A stretch of DNA of 64,000 bases from Oscillospiraceae bacterium (GCA_015067615.1 SVMD01000004.1:93908-157907), one strand, 5' to 3'. Counted from the first letter of the stretch, positions 49,799-58,311 are shown. Program-made: numbers and translations. Notes: generated by a model not told the origin, from the sequence alone.

Positions 49799-50448
49799 AG
49801 GGCTGTTCCCTCCTCTTTAAATTCCGCCAGGCACCGGGCGGTGGCAGTGTCCTGCGCCGGGCGCAGGTTTTTCAGGTCCTCCGGCGTATCCACATCGGCA
49901 CAGGGCAACGCCGGAGCAACGGTCAATCCGGCAGCCCGGATGGCCGCCAGCGTATTTTCGTACACGGTAGCGCCGCCGTAATTGGTCACGTGAAAAGGCG
50001 CTTCATGGGCCTGCTTCATGCCGATGAGGTAATAGCCCCCATCCGGGGTGGCACCGATGGCGATATCCGCATCCGCCAGGGCCTCAAAGCCCCTTTCCAG
50101 ATGGGCAGCGCGCATTTGGGGCAGGTCCGTGCCGGTGAGTACCACCCGGTCATAGCCCAGGGCCAGCACTTTGGCAATGGCATTGTACATTTTTTCTCCC
50201 AGGTCCGCCCCCTCCTGGGGGAAGTACCCTGCGGCATAGGGAAATACCGCCGCCAGATTCACCCATTCCGGGTCCGGGGTGTAGGCCACGAACAGGTCCG
50301 CATCCACCGAAGGGTAGATCTTTGCCAGGTCCCGCAGGAAGGCCCAGTGAAGCCGGGCGCACTGCTCCGGTGTCAAAAGTCCCAGCAGCCGGGTCTTGGT
50401 CAAGCCGGGCCTGGGCACCCGGGTAAAGCAGATGACAGCCTGTTTCAT
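49795..50448 (-). CDS. TIGR04282/DUF2064-type glycosyltransferase (217 aa)
   Basis: A nucleotidyl/glycosyltransferase-like fold with the family N-terminus KQAVICFTRVPRPGLTKTRLL, the acidic motif VVLTGTDLPQM and ATPDGGYYLIGMKQ. These are hallmarks of TIGR04282 (DUF2064). The start at 50448 has GGAGG upstream and overlaps the nucleoside hydrolase stop by 4 bases. TIGR04282 and TIGR04283 genes often lie together, as here. Confidence 0.87.
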   Translation of the reverse strand: MKQAVICFTRVPRPGLTKTRLLGLLTPEQCARLHWAFLRDLAKIYPSVDADLFVAYTPDPEWVNLAAVFPYAAGYFPQEGADLGEKMYNAIAKVLALGYDRVVLTGTDLPQMRAAHLERGFEALADADIAIGATPDGGYYLIGMKQAHEAPFHVTNYGGATVYENTLAAIRAAGLTVAPALPCADVDTPEDLKNLRPAQDTATARCLAEFKEEGTAL

Positions 50449-51317
50449 GGCATTTCCTCCCGGCAGAACCGCTCCCAGCCACGATACATCTCTTCCCGGT
50501 ACCGAACCATGTCCGTTACCCGGGGCAGATTCAGCAGACTGGTGTCCGGCGCTTCCTCCGTCACTCCCAGCCATCCGCTGTGCATACCCTTTTCCGTCAC
50601 ATAGCAGTGGGCAAAATGGTCCTCAAACAGCTCCGGGTGCAGCAGATACACCGCCGCCACCACATCCCAGCAGTAGGAAATGGCATTGCCGTAGCGCTTT
50701 TTCTGGTCATCGAACCGGTAGCCGCATTTTTCGGCAATGTAGCTGCCGCCCATTTTCCGGATAAATTCCTCCTTGGGCAAATACGAAGGGCCCAGGGTGT
50801 TGTTGCCGGTGAGAATGGAGATGTTTTGTCCCCGATTCAGGACCCACGCAGCCGCCTTGGGATTGACGGAGAAATTCAGCTCGTCCAGATGTTTTCCATG
50901 GTACAGTACCGGCGCGGTGTAGCCGCCCATGAGGACGATCTCCCTGACCTTGGAGAACAGGGTGTTATCCAGCAGATACGCCCCATACAGGTTCGTCAGG
51001 GAGCCGATGGCTACCAGGGATATCTCACCGGGGTGGGCGTTGACGGTATCCGCGATAAACCGGGCCGCATCGCTGACCGGGTCCTCCCCCCGGTCGGCGC
51101 CGGGCAGCAGGGGGATATCGGTCCTGCGGATCTCTTCCAGAAACTGCTTCGTGGAGGCATATACCTCCCGGGCGCTGCCGTTGGCGAAGGTGCAGGTGAT
51201 GCCCAGCACTTTGCATCTGTCCGGGTTTCCCAGCAGATACAGCAGCGCCAGCACGTCATCCATGGGCTTGCCCGGCAGGCCAACGGTGCTGTCGCAGTCA
51301 AAAATGATATGTTTCAT
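50445..51317 (-). CDS. Inosine-uridine-type nucleoside hydrolase (290 aa)
   Basis: The nucleoside-hydrolase fold is clear from ELNFSVNPKAAAWVL, ILTGNNTLGPS and CWDVVAAVYLLHPELF. The N-terminal Asp cluster is FDCDSTVGLPGKPMDD, with six more residues between the first acidic pair and the DD than in the usual DPGIDD; related Clostridia sequences share this form. Calcium-binding residues are therefore present, but the substrate may not be a common ribonucleoside. It heads a four-gene operon, with AAGGAG before ATG. Confidence 0.85.
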   Translation of the reverse strand: MKHIIFDCDSTVGLPGKPMDDVLALLYLLGNPDRCKVLGITCTFANGSAREVYASTKQFLEEIRRTDIPLLPGADRGEDPVSDAARFIADTVNAHPGEISLVAIGSLTNLYGAYLLDNTLFSKVREIVLMGGYTAPVLYHGKHLDELNFSVNPKAAAWVLNRGQNISILTGNNTLGPSYLPKEEFIRKMGGSYIAEKCGYRFDDQKKRYGNAISYCWDVVAAVYLLHPELFEDHFAHCYVTEKGMHSGWLGVTEEAPDTSLLNLPRVTDMVRYREEMYRGWERFCREEMP

Positions 51318-51343
51318 GGCGTTCTCCTTGGCAGATTTTCTTC

Positions 51344-51372
51344 ATTATAGCCCAGGTTCCGGGGCAAGTCCA
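51344..51372 (-). promoter_or_regulatory. Promoter for the nucleoside hydrolase operon
   Basis: On the minus strand TGGACT and a perfect TATAAT are separated by 17 bases, about 30 bases before the nucleoside hydrolase ATG. Confidence 0.6.
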
Positions 51373-51444
51373 GTGCGCCCAATGATCGATAGTTTCCCGA
51401 ATTTTCACATATGATTCTGATTATAGATGGAAAACTCCCATGAA

Positions 51445-51473
51445 TTGACATTTTTCGGTCTGTTCGGTATGAT
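51445..51473 (+). promoter_or_regulatory. Promoter for the YnjB-type gene
   Basis: TTGACA and TATGAT are separated by exactly 17 bases. The spacer resembles that of the TVP38 promoter at 45696-45724; about 21 of 29 positions agree. Confidence 0.75.
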
Positions 51474-51506
51474 GGCAGAAGCTAACTGAAAGGAAGGAGA
51501 ACCCCT

Positions 51507-52727
51507 ATGAAAAGAATGATCGCGTTTGTGCTTGCCTGTCTGATGGTGCTGCCCCTCTTTGGCTGCGGCAGCAAAGCCGAAGAAATCGACCTGACTAACG
51601 CCTCCTGGGAGGAAATCCTGGATACCGCCAGGGGTACCACCGTCATCTTCTACGGCTGGGGCGGCGACGAGAACCGCAACAACTGGCTGAACACCACCGT
51701 GGCCCAATACGTTAAGGAAAACTATGACATTACCCTGGAAGTGGTGGGCATGAATATTGACGATATCCTGGCCAAGCTCTCCGGCGAGAAGCAGGCCTGT
51801 GCCAGCAGCGGCAGTATCGACATGATCTGGATCAACGGCGAGAATTTCTACTCCGCCAAGGAAAACGGCCTGCTCTGGGGCCCCTTTACGGACAAGCTTC
51901 CCAACATGGCCGCCTACATCGATCTGGAGGATCCGGAAACCCTGAACGATTTCTGTATGCCCATCGAAGGCTTCGAGGCTCCCTATGCCAAGGCCCAGAT
52001 GGTCATGTACGCCGACACCGCTGTGACTCCCGACCTGCCCGGCTCCTCGGAAGAGCTGATGGCATTCTGCCAGGCCAACCCCGGCAAGGTCACCTACCCC
52101 GCCCTGCCCGATTTCACCGGCAGCGCCTTCGTGCGCAACATCATTTACGAAATCTGCGGCTGGGAGCAGTTCCAGACCATGGCTGCGGACTACGACACCG
52201 TCAAGGCTGCCATTGAGCCCGCGCTGGAATACCTGCGGCAGCTGAACCCCTACCTGTGGAACGAGGGCAAAACCTTTCCCGATTCCTCCACCACCCTGGA
52301 TGCCATGTTCTCCGACGGTGAGCTGGTGATGAACATGAGCTACAGCCCCTTCACCGTGGCCAGCGGCATCGCCGACGGCATCTACACCGAAACCACCCAG
52401 ACCTTTGTCTTTGATAATGGCACCATCGGCAATACCAACTACATGGCCATCGCCTACAATTCCCCCAACAAGGCCGGTGCCATGGTGGTGATCAATGCCA
52501 TCATTTCCGGCCAGATCCAGCTGACCCAGTACGCCCAGCTCCGGGAGCTGCCCGTTGTGGCAACCGGCAAGCTCAGCGCGGAGGAGCTGGCAGCCTTTGA
52601 GTCCGTGGACCTGGGCAAGGGCATTCTGTCCCAGGCGGAGCTCTTGAGCCACCGGCTGCCGGAAATGCCCGCCAGCCTGGTGCCCATTATTGAGCAGATC
52701 TGGCTGAACGAAGTGGTGGGTAAATAA
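51507..52727 (+). CDS. ynjB: YnjB-like ABC transporter solute-binding lipoprotein (406 aa)
   Basis: A lipoprotein with lipobox LFGC (Cys20) and a binding domain with the hallmark FYGWGGDENRNNWL and SIDMIWINGENFYSAKENGLLWGPF, as in YnjB (COG4134) of Escherichia coli. The substrate of the Ynj transporter is not established; it has been discussed in connection with sulfur compounds. AAGGAAGGAG is upstream. Permease and ATPase genes follow after a terminator and a MITE-like element. Confidence 0.85.
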   Translation: MKRMIAFVLACLMVLPLFGCGSKAEEIDLTNASWEEILDTARGTTVIFYGWGGDENRNNWLNTTVAQYVKENYDITLEVVGMNIDDILAKLSGEKQACASSGSIDMIWINGENFYSAKENGLLWGPFTDKLPNMAAYIDLEDPETLNDFCMPIEGFEAPYAKAQMVMYADTAVTPDLPGSSEELMAFCQANPGKVTYPALPDFTGSAFVRNIIYEICGWEQFQTMAADYDTVKAAIEPALEYLRQLNPYLWNEGKTFPDSSTTLDAMFSDGELVMNMSYSPFTVASGIADGIYTETTQTFVFDNGTIGNTNYMAIAYNSPNKAGAMVVINAIISGQIQLTQYAQLRELPVVATGKLSAEELAAFESVDLGKGILSQAELLSHRLPEMPASLVPIIEQIWLNEVVGK

Positions 52728-52736
52728 GAACCACAG

Positions 52737-52768
52737 GCGGCACGGCAGAGGCCGTGCCGCTTTCGTCT
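52737..52768 (+). terminator. Weak terminator after ynjB
   Basis: A perfect 10-bp stem GCGGCACGGC / GCCGTGCCGC with an AGAG loop is followed by TTTCGTCTGTT. The broken T-tract suggests partial termination, letting some transcription reach the permease genes. Confidence 0.6.
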
Positions 52769-52788
52769 GTTGGCAATGGAAATTATCC

Positions 52789-52943
52789 CAAAGGCTCCCC
52801 TTGAGGGGAGCTGGCACGGCGTAGCCGTGACTGAGGGGTGAAAGGTTAGCGTTATCAAGGGTTTGGGGATTTCACCCCTCCGGCCCTACGGGCCACCTCC
52901 CCGAAGGGGAGGGCATCGCGGCTTACGCCGCTAAACGATAATA
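52789..52943. mobile_element. MITE-like palindromic element, copy 2
   Basis: Consists of CTCCCCTTGAGGGGAG, CACGGCGTAGCCGTG, GGGGTGAAA...TTTCACCCC and CTCCCCGAAGGGGAG palindromes and ends with GCTAAACGATAATA, the same terminus as copy 1 at 47936. It has no ORF and separates the YnjB-type gene from its permeases. The left boundary is approximate. Confidence 0.65.
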
Positions 52944-52975
52944 TACCGCACACCCCTATCAGAAAGGAGGCTATT

Positions 52976-53845
52976 ATGCGAAAACAGAGAACGGTTTTTC
53001 TGCTGTTGCTGCCGTTTCTTGCCGTCACAGCGCTGGTCCTTGTTTCGGTCTGGAATGTGCTGGTCCAGAGCTTCGGCTATATTCCTGCCTTTGGTCTGAC
53101 ACAGCCTACGCTGTCGTACTACAAGGCGGTGTTCACCAATCCGGATTTTCTCAGTGCCCTGAGGGTCAGCCTGAAAATCGCCCTGTGGTCAGCGGCGCTG
53201 GCCTGCATTCTGGGCGTTGCCCTTTCCATGGCCCTGATCCGGCTGAAGAAAACCAGGGGCAGAGCGGTCTATCTGGTGCGCTTCCCCATTCTGATCCCCC
53301 ACGCAGTGGTGGCTGTGTTCATGATCCAGCTTTTCAGCCAGACCGGTCTCCTTGCCCGGGCGGGCTATGCCCTGGGCCTGGTTGAGGACTATACCCGGTT
53401 CCCCCAGCTGCTCTATACCCCCGGCTACGGCGGTACCATCGCCGCCTACCTGTGGAAGGAGATCCCCTTCGTAGCCTATTTTGTCCTGGCCTTTATGGGC
53501 TCCATTTCCGACAGTCTGGGCCAGGCTGCGGAAAACTTAGGGGCTTCCTCTGCCCGGAGCTTCTGGGAGGTGACGCTGCCGCTGAGCATCCCGGTGATCG
53601 CCCGGGCCTTTCTGATCATCTTTATCTTCGCCTTCGGCGGCTATGAGCTGCCGCTGCTTCTGGGTGCTACAATGCCCAAGGCCCTGCCGGTTCAGGCCTA
53701 CCTTGCCTACATGAACCCGGACCTGCGGCAGCGGCCCCTGGCCATGGCTATGAACGGCGTGATTCTGCTGCTGAGCATCCTGATGTCCGCCGCCTATTGG
53801 TATCTGGTCCGCCGGGCCAGCCGGAGAATGGAGGGTAGTGCATGA
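52976..53845 (+). CDS. ABC transporter permease, first of a pair (289 aa)
   Basis: Six membrane segments of the binding-protein-dependent (MetI-like) permease fold. The EAA-type loop is AENLGASSARSFWEVTLPLSIPV. It corresponds to one half of the double permease YnjC of Escherichia coli; the next gene is the other half. GAAAGGAGG precedes the ATG, and the end overlaps the next gene by 4 bases. Confidence 0.88.
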   Translation: MRKQRTVFLLLLPFLAVTALVLVSVWNVLVQSFGYIPAFGLTQPTLSYYKAVFTNPDFLSALRVSLKIALWSAALACILGVALSMALIRLKKTRGRAVYLVRFPILIPHAVVAVFMIQLFSQTGLLARAGYALGLVEDYTRFPQLLYTPGYGGTIAAYLWKEIPFVAYFVLAFMGSISDSLGQAAENLGASSARSFWEVTLPLSIPVIARAFLIIFIFAFGGYELPLLLGATMPKALPVQAYLAYMNPDLRQRPLAMAMNGVILLLSILMSAAYWYLVRRASRRMEGSA

Positions 53846-54639
53846 GAAAATTCCGGTTCTGGAAGCTGTTTCTGGCTGTGACGGCTTTCTGCATTCTCCT
53901 GCCCGCCGCCCAGCTGCTGCTTTGGAGCATCGCGGAGCGGTGGCCCTGGCCGGGGCTGCTGCCGGAAAGCTGCAGCCTGCGCACCGTGAAGGAGCTGCTC
54001 TTCGGCTCGGCGAAGCTGCCTCAGCTGCTGCTGAGCAGCATCACCCTGGGACTGACCGTGGCTGCCCTGGGAACTCTGGCGGGCATCCTCACCGCAAGAG
54101 CCACGGAATTGTACGATTTCCCCGGCAAGGGCCTTGTGACCTTCGGTGCCTTTCTGCCCCTGCTGGTACCGGGCACGGTTTTTGCCATGGGTATTCAGAT
54201 CACCCTGATCCGGCTGGGGCTTTCCGACACCCTGGCCGGTGTGGTGATCGTCCACCTCATTGCCGCGGTGCCCTACTGCATCACCATCATGACCGACGTG
54301 ACCCGGGCCGTGGGAAACAAGCTGGAGCAGCAGGCCATGGTACTGGGGGCCAGCCCCCTTCGGGCCTTTTTTCAGGGCAGCTTCCCTCAGCTGCTGCCGG
54401 GGATCCTGTCCTCCATGAGCATGGGCTTTGTGCTGTCCTACAGCCAGTATTTTACCACCCTGATGGCCGGTGGCGGCCGGGTAAAGACCCTGGCACTGGT
54501 GCTGATTCCCTACATCCAGAGCGGCGACCGAGCCCTGGCCAGCGTATACAGCGTGACCTTCGCGGGCTCCGCGCTGCTGGTATTTTTCCTCTTTGAAGGG
54601 CTGATCCATTTCATCGAAAAGCGAGGTGACGGGGCATGA
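53842..54639 (+). CDS. ABC transporter permease, second of a pair (265 aa)
   Basis: Six membrane segments; the EAA-type loop is EQQAMVLGASPLRAFFQGSFPQLLPG. It overlaps both neighbours by 4 bases (ATGA), which supports coupled synthesis of a heterodimeric channel. It corresponds to the second half of YnjC. Confidence 0.88.
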   Translation: MRKFRFWKLFLAVTAFCILLPAAQLLLWSIAERWPWPGLLPESCSLRTVKELLFGSAKLPQLLLSSITLGLTVAALGTLAGILTARATELYDFPGKGLVTFGAFLPLLVPGTVFAMGIQITLIRLGLSDTLAGVVIVHLIAAVPYCITIMTDVTRAVGNKLEQQAMVLGASPLRAFFQGSFPQLLPGILSSMSMGFVLSYSQYFTTLMAGGGRVKTLALVLIPYIQSGDRALASVYSVTFAGSALLVFFLFEGLIHFIEKRGDGA

Positions 54640-55691
54640 AGCTGAAAATTGAAAATCTCACCGCCGGGTATGACACCGGCGTTGTGCTGGAAAATCTCTC
54701 ATTGAGCCTTGCGGCCGGGGAATTTCTCTCCTTGTTGGGTCCCTCCGGCTGCGGCAAGTCCACACTGATGAAAACCATCGCCGGAATCCTCCCGGCCCAG
54801 TCCGGCCGGATCACGCTGGATGGGGTGGATATCACCCACCTACCCATCCATAAGCGGGGCACCGTTGTGGTTTTTCAGGATATGCGGCTGTTTCCCCATC
54901 TGAGTGTGGCGGAAAATGTGGCCTTTCCCCTGAAAATGCAGGGCGTTCCCAAAACCGAACGGCTGCGGCAGGCGCAGGCGCTTCTGGAAAAGGTGCAGAT
55001 GTCCGGTTACGGCAGCCGCAAGCCCGCCGCCCTCTCCGGCGGACAGCAGCAACGGATCGCCCTGGCCCGGGCCCTGGCGGCCCAGCCGAAGCTGCTTCTG
55101 CTGGACGAACCCTTCTCGGCCCTGGATGAAAACCTCCGGGAAGATATGCGCAATCTGGTTCTGTCGCTGCAACAGGAGTTTGACATGACCGTGATTCTGG
55201 TGACCCACGACCGGGAGGAGGCCCTGAGCATGTCCCACCGGGTGGCCATGATGTTCGGCGGCCGCATCGTTCAGACCGATACGCCCCGGCAGGTTTACGG
55301 TGCCCCCGCCACCCGGCAGGTGGCCGATTACTTCGGCGGCTGCGTCTACCTTTCCGGGCAGGTCAGACAGGGCATTTTCTCAGCCTCTGGCATCTCCTGC
55401 GCCGCACAGGTTCCGGATGGGGACTACGACCTTATGCTGCGGCCTGAAGCCCTGGACACGGACTGCCCCGGGAACTACCGGCTGACCGTGGAAAGCGTCA
55501 GCTTCCGGGGCACCGATACCCTGGTGACCTTCCGGGCCCAGGACGGAACCCTCTGGAAAAAGCCGTATCCTGCCTGTATCACCCTCCAGCCGGGCGATGC
55601 GGTTCAGGCCGGAGTGTACCTTGCTGATCCGGTTCTGTTTGCGCAGACAAATTCCACGGAATCACCGCTCGACTATTCGGCGACTTTATGA
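54636..55691 (+). CDS. ynjD: ABC transporter ATPase, YnjD-like (351 aa)
   Basis: An ATPase with Walker A GPSGCGKST, Q-loop VVFQDMRLFPHLS, signature LSGGQQQR, Walker B LLLLDEPFSALD and switch VTHD. A C-terminal extension (about 235-351) forms a TOBE-like regulatory domain, longer than the Escherichia coli YnjD. It is coupled to the permease gene by a 4-base overlap. The end of the gene carries the promoter of the next gene. Confidence 0.87.
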   Translation: MKLKIENLTAGYDTGVVLENLSLSLAAGEFLSLLGPSGCGKSTLMKTIAGILPAQSGRITLDGVDITHLPIHKRGTVVVFQDMRLFPHLSVAENVAFPLKMQGVPKTERLRQAQALLEKVQMSGYGSRKPAALSGGQQQRIALARALAAQPKLLLLDEPFSALDENLREDMRNLVLSLQQEFDMTVILVTHDREEALSMSHRVAMMFGGRIVQTDTPRQVYGAPATRQVADYFGGCVYLSGQVRQGIFSASGISCAAQVPDGDYDLMLRPEALDTDCPGNYRLTVESVSFRGTDTLVTFRAQDGTLWKKPYPACITLQPGDAVQAGVYLADPVLFAQTNSTESPLDYSATL

Positions 55692-55697
55692 TATAAT
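55669..55697 (+). promoter_or_regulatory. Promoter for the GTPase-nuclease gene
   Basis: TCGACT and a perfect TATAAT are separated by 17 bases, at the 3' end of the ATPase gene, about 30 bases upstream of the GTPase start. Confidence 0.6.
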
Positions 55698-55726
55698 ACG
55701 GAATATCTTTCGTTGGAGGCAAAGTC

Positions 55727-58261
55727 ATGGGCACACAGCCGAACAAACAGAATATCAGCATCGGTCTGCTGGCTCATGTGGACGCGGGCAAGACTACCCT
55801 TTCGGAGGCGCTGCTGTATGTCAGCGGCACCCGGCGCACTTACGGCCGGGTGGACCACAAGGACGCGTTCCTGGACACCCACGCCCTGGAGCGCAGCCGG
55901 GGCATCACCATTTTCTCCAAGCAGGCCCTGCTGGAAACGGAAACCAGAGCGGTGACTCTGGTGGACACCCCGGGCCACGTGGATTTTTCCACCGAGGCGG
56001 AGCGGATCATGCCCATTCTGGACTGCGCCGTGCTGGTGATTTCCGGCACCGACGGCGTCCAGGCCCACACGGTGACGCTGTGGAAGCTTCTGGAGCGCTA
56101 CAGTGTGCCCACCTTCCTGTTTATTAACAAAATGGATCTGCCAGGCACGGAAAAGGACAAGCTCCTGGCTGATTTGCAGAGTCAGCTGTCAAGCGGCTGC
56201 ATCGATTTCGGCGGCGACAGCGATGAAATTCAGGAAGCCTGCGCCATGTGCGACGAGGCCCTGCTGGAAAGCTATCTGGAAACCGGCGAAGTGACGGTCG
56301 GTAACATCCGTGGGCTGATTCGCGGCCGGAAAGTCTTCCCCTGCTGCTTCGGCTCGGCCCTGAAAATTCAGGGTGTGGAGGAACTGCTGACCACACTGGA
56401 CACCTACGCTCCCGAGCGCGAATATCCGGCGGATTTTGCCGCCCGGGTCTACAAGATCACCCGGGACCTCCAGGGGAACCGGCTCACCTGGCTGAAGGTC
56501 ACCGGCGGCAGCCTGAAAGTCCGTTCTGTAATAAGTTATGTAAACCAAAAAGGCGAGCAGCTGGAGGAAAAGGCCGTTCAGCTGCGGCTGTACTCCGCAG
56601 AAAAATTCACTCCTGCTGAGGAAGTATTCGCCGGAGGGCTCTGCGCCGTCACCGGCCTTTCCGCCACCTTTGCCGGTCAGGCTTTGGGCGCCGAGACCGA
56701 GGGTCTGCCCTGTGCTCTGGAGCCCGTCATGACCTACCGGGTGAATCCGCCCAAGGGTGCGGACCCGGCAGTAGTCCTGCCCAAGCTGCGGCAATTGGAG
56801 GAGGAGGACCCCCAGCTGCACCTGATCAGCCGGGGCAGCCAGATCCATGTGCAGATCATGGGCAAGGTCCAGATGGAGGTGTTCCGCAGTCTGGTTCAGG
56901 AGCGCTTCGGCCTGGAGATCACGCTGGACGACGAAAGGATTTTCTACAAGGAGACCATCGCCAATACCGTGGAGGGCGTGGGCCATTTCGAGCCCCTGCG
57001 GCACTATGCCGAGGTCCATGTGCTGCTGGAGCCCCTGGAACGGGGCAGCGGCATTGTCACGGACACCGTCTGTTCTCCCGACGTGCTGGATATGGTGTAT
57101 CAGAAGCTGATCCTTTCCCACATGGAGGAGAAGATCCACCGGGGTGTTCTCACGGGAGCCCCCATCACCGATATCAAGATCACCCTGCTGGTGGGCAAGG
57201 CCCACTTAAAACACACGGAAGGCGGCGACATGCGACAGGCCACCTACCGGGCCATCCGTCAGGGTCTGATGCAGGCAAAATCCGTGCTGCTGGAGCCCTG
57301 GTACGACTTCCAGCTGACCATGCCCACCGAGTATATCGGCCGGGCCATTACGGATATCCGCACTATGGGCGGCGAATTTGACGCCCCGGAGGCCATCGGC
57401 ACCAACTCAACGCTGAAAGGCCTTGTCCCGGCCTCTGAGCTGCGGGACTACGCCGACACGGTGGCCGCCTATACCCAGGGCCGGGGCCGCCTGCAGCTGA
57501 CGCTCCACGGGTATCTGCCCTGCCACAACCAGGAGGAAGTGGTTGCGGCGCTGGGCTACGACCCGGAGGCGGATCTGGAAAACACCCCCGACTCCGTATT
57601 CTGCGCCCACGGCGCGGGCTTCACTGTCAAGTGGCACCAGGTGAAGGACTACATGCACCTGGAGAGCGGTCTGAAGGAAAAGAAGGCCCCGGAGATCATC
57701 ACCCGGAACTATCAGGCAGAGGACAAAACGTTGGAGCAGATCATGCTCCGGGAGTTCGGACCCCAGACCACCACCCTCTACCGCTCTCCCGCCAACCGCC
57801 CCGCCACGGAAAAGCTCACCATCAAGCCCCTGAAGCCCAAATATATTATTGTAGACGGCTACAATATTATATTCAGCTGGGACGAGCTCCGGGCTCTGGC
57901 CCAGGGAGATATCGATGCCGCCCGCCGGCGGCTCTGCGACATCCTCAGCTCCTACGCAGGCTTCACCAAGGTCAAATTGGTGGTGGTCTTTGACGGCTAC
58001 AAGCGGGCGGGTAATCCCGGTGAAAAGAGCCAGTTCCACAACATCCAGGTGGTCTACACCAAGGAGGGCGAGACCGGCGACGCCTACATCGAAGCCCTGG
58101 TCCACGACATCGGCGGCAACTACGCTGTCCGGGTGGCCACCTCCGACAATCTGGTGCAGCTAAGCTCCTTCCGCAGCGGCGTTCTGCGGATGTCCGCCAG
58201 GGAGCTGGAACTGGAAGTGGAGGCCGCCAGAAAAGAAATGGGCGAGCATTTTAAGAAATAA
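55727..58261 (+). CDS. TetM/EF-G-like GTPase fused to a YacP/Rae1-type NYN nuclease (844 aa)
   Basis: The N-terminal 640 residues are a translational GTPase of the ribosomal protection type: G1 AHVDAGKTT, switch RGITI, G3 DTPGH and G4 NKMD, then EF-G domains II to V. The domain V region (about 500-640) is like TetM/TetO. After a linker the last 142 residues (about 703-844) form a NYN nuclease like YacP/Rae1: IVDGYNIIFSWDELR, VVVFDGYK, VYTKEGETGDAYIE and VATSDN. The Asp residues of the catalytic centre (VDGYN, FDGY, GDAYIE, SDN) are present. In Bacillus subtilis Rae1 cleaves mRNA in the ribosomal A site. GGAGGCAAAG precedes ATG. Tetracycline resistance is not implied. Confidence 0.9.
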   Translation: MGTQPNKQNISIGLLAHVDAGKTTLSEALLYVSGTRRTYGRVDHKDAFLDTHALERSRGITIFSKQALLETETRAVTLVDTPGHVDFSTEAERIMPILDCAVLVISGTDGVQAHTVTLWKLLERYSVPTFLFINKMDLPGTEKDKLLADLQSQLSSGCIDFGGDSDEIQEACAMCDEALLESYLETGEVTVGNIRGLIRGRKVFPCCFGSALKIQGVEELLTTLDTYAPEREYPADFAARVYKITRDLQGNRLTWLKVTGGSLKVRSVISYVNQKGEQLEEKAVQLRLYSAEKFTPAEEVFAGGLCAVTGLSATFAGQALGAETEGLPCALEPVMTYRVNPPKGADPAVVLPKLRQLEEEDPQLHLISRGSQIHVQIMGKVQMEVFRSLVQERFGLEITLDDERIFYKETIANTVEGVGHFEPLRHYAEVHVLLEPLERGSGIVTDTVCSPDVLDMVYQKLILSHMEEKIHRGVLTGAPITDIKITLLVGKAHLKHTEGGDMRQATYRAIRQGLMQAKSVLLEPWYDFQLTMPTEYIGRAITDIRTMGGEFDAPEAIGTNSTLKGLVPASELRDYADTVAAYTQGRGRLQLTLHGYLPCHNQEEVVAALGYDPEADLENTPDSVFCAHGAGFTVKWHQVKDYMHLESGLKEKKAPEIITRNYQAEDKTLEQIMLREFGPQTTTLYRSPANRPATEKLTIKPLKPKYIIVDGYNIIFSWDELRALAQGDIDAARRRLCDILSSYAGFTKVKLVVVFDGYKRAGNPGEKSQFHNIQVVYTKEGETGDAYIEALVHDIGGNYAVRVATSDNLVQLSSFRSGVLRMSARELELEVEAARKEMGEHFKK

Positions 58262-58268
58262 CAAAGCA

Positions 58269-58299
58269 GCGGCAGGGAGATTCCCTGCCGCATTATTTT
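58269..58299 (+). terminator. Terminator of the GTPase-nuclease gene
   Basis: A perfect 10-bp stem GCGGCAGGGA / TCCCTGCCGC with a 3-base loop is followed by ATTATTTT. Confidence 0.8.
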
Positions 58300-58311
58300 C
58301 CACCCTGACAC

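Noticed and set aside
55727-58261. Tetracycline resistance gene
   Set aside because: The GTPase part is of the ribosomal-protection type, but the fusion to a Rae1-like nuclease and chromosomal setting do not support a resistance call without a test.
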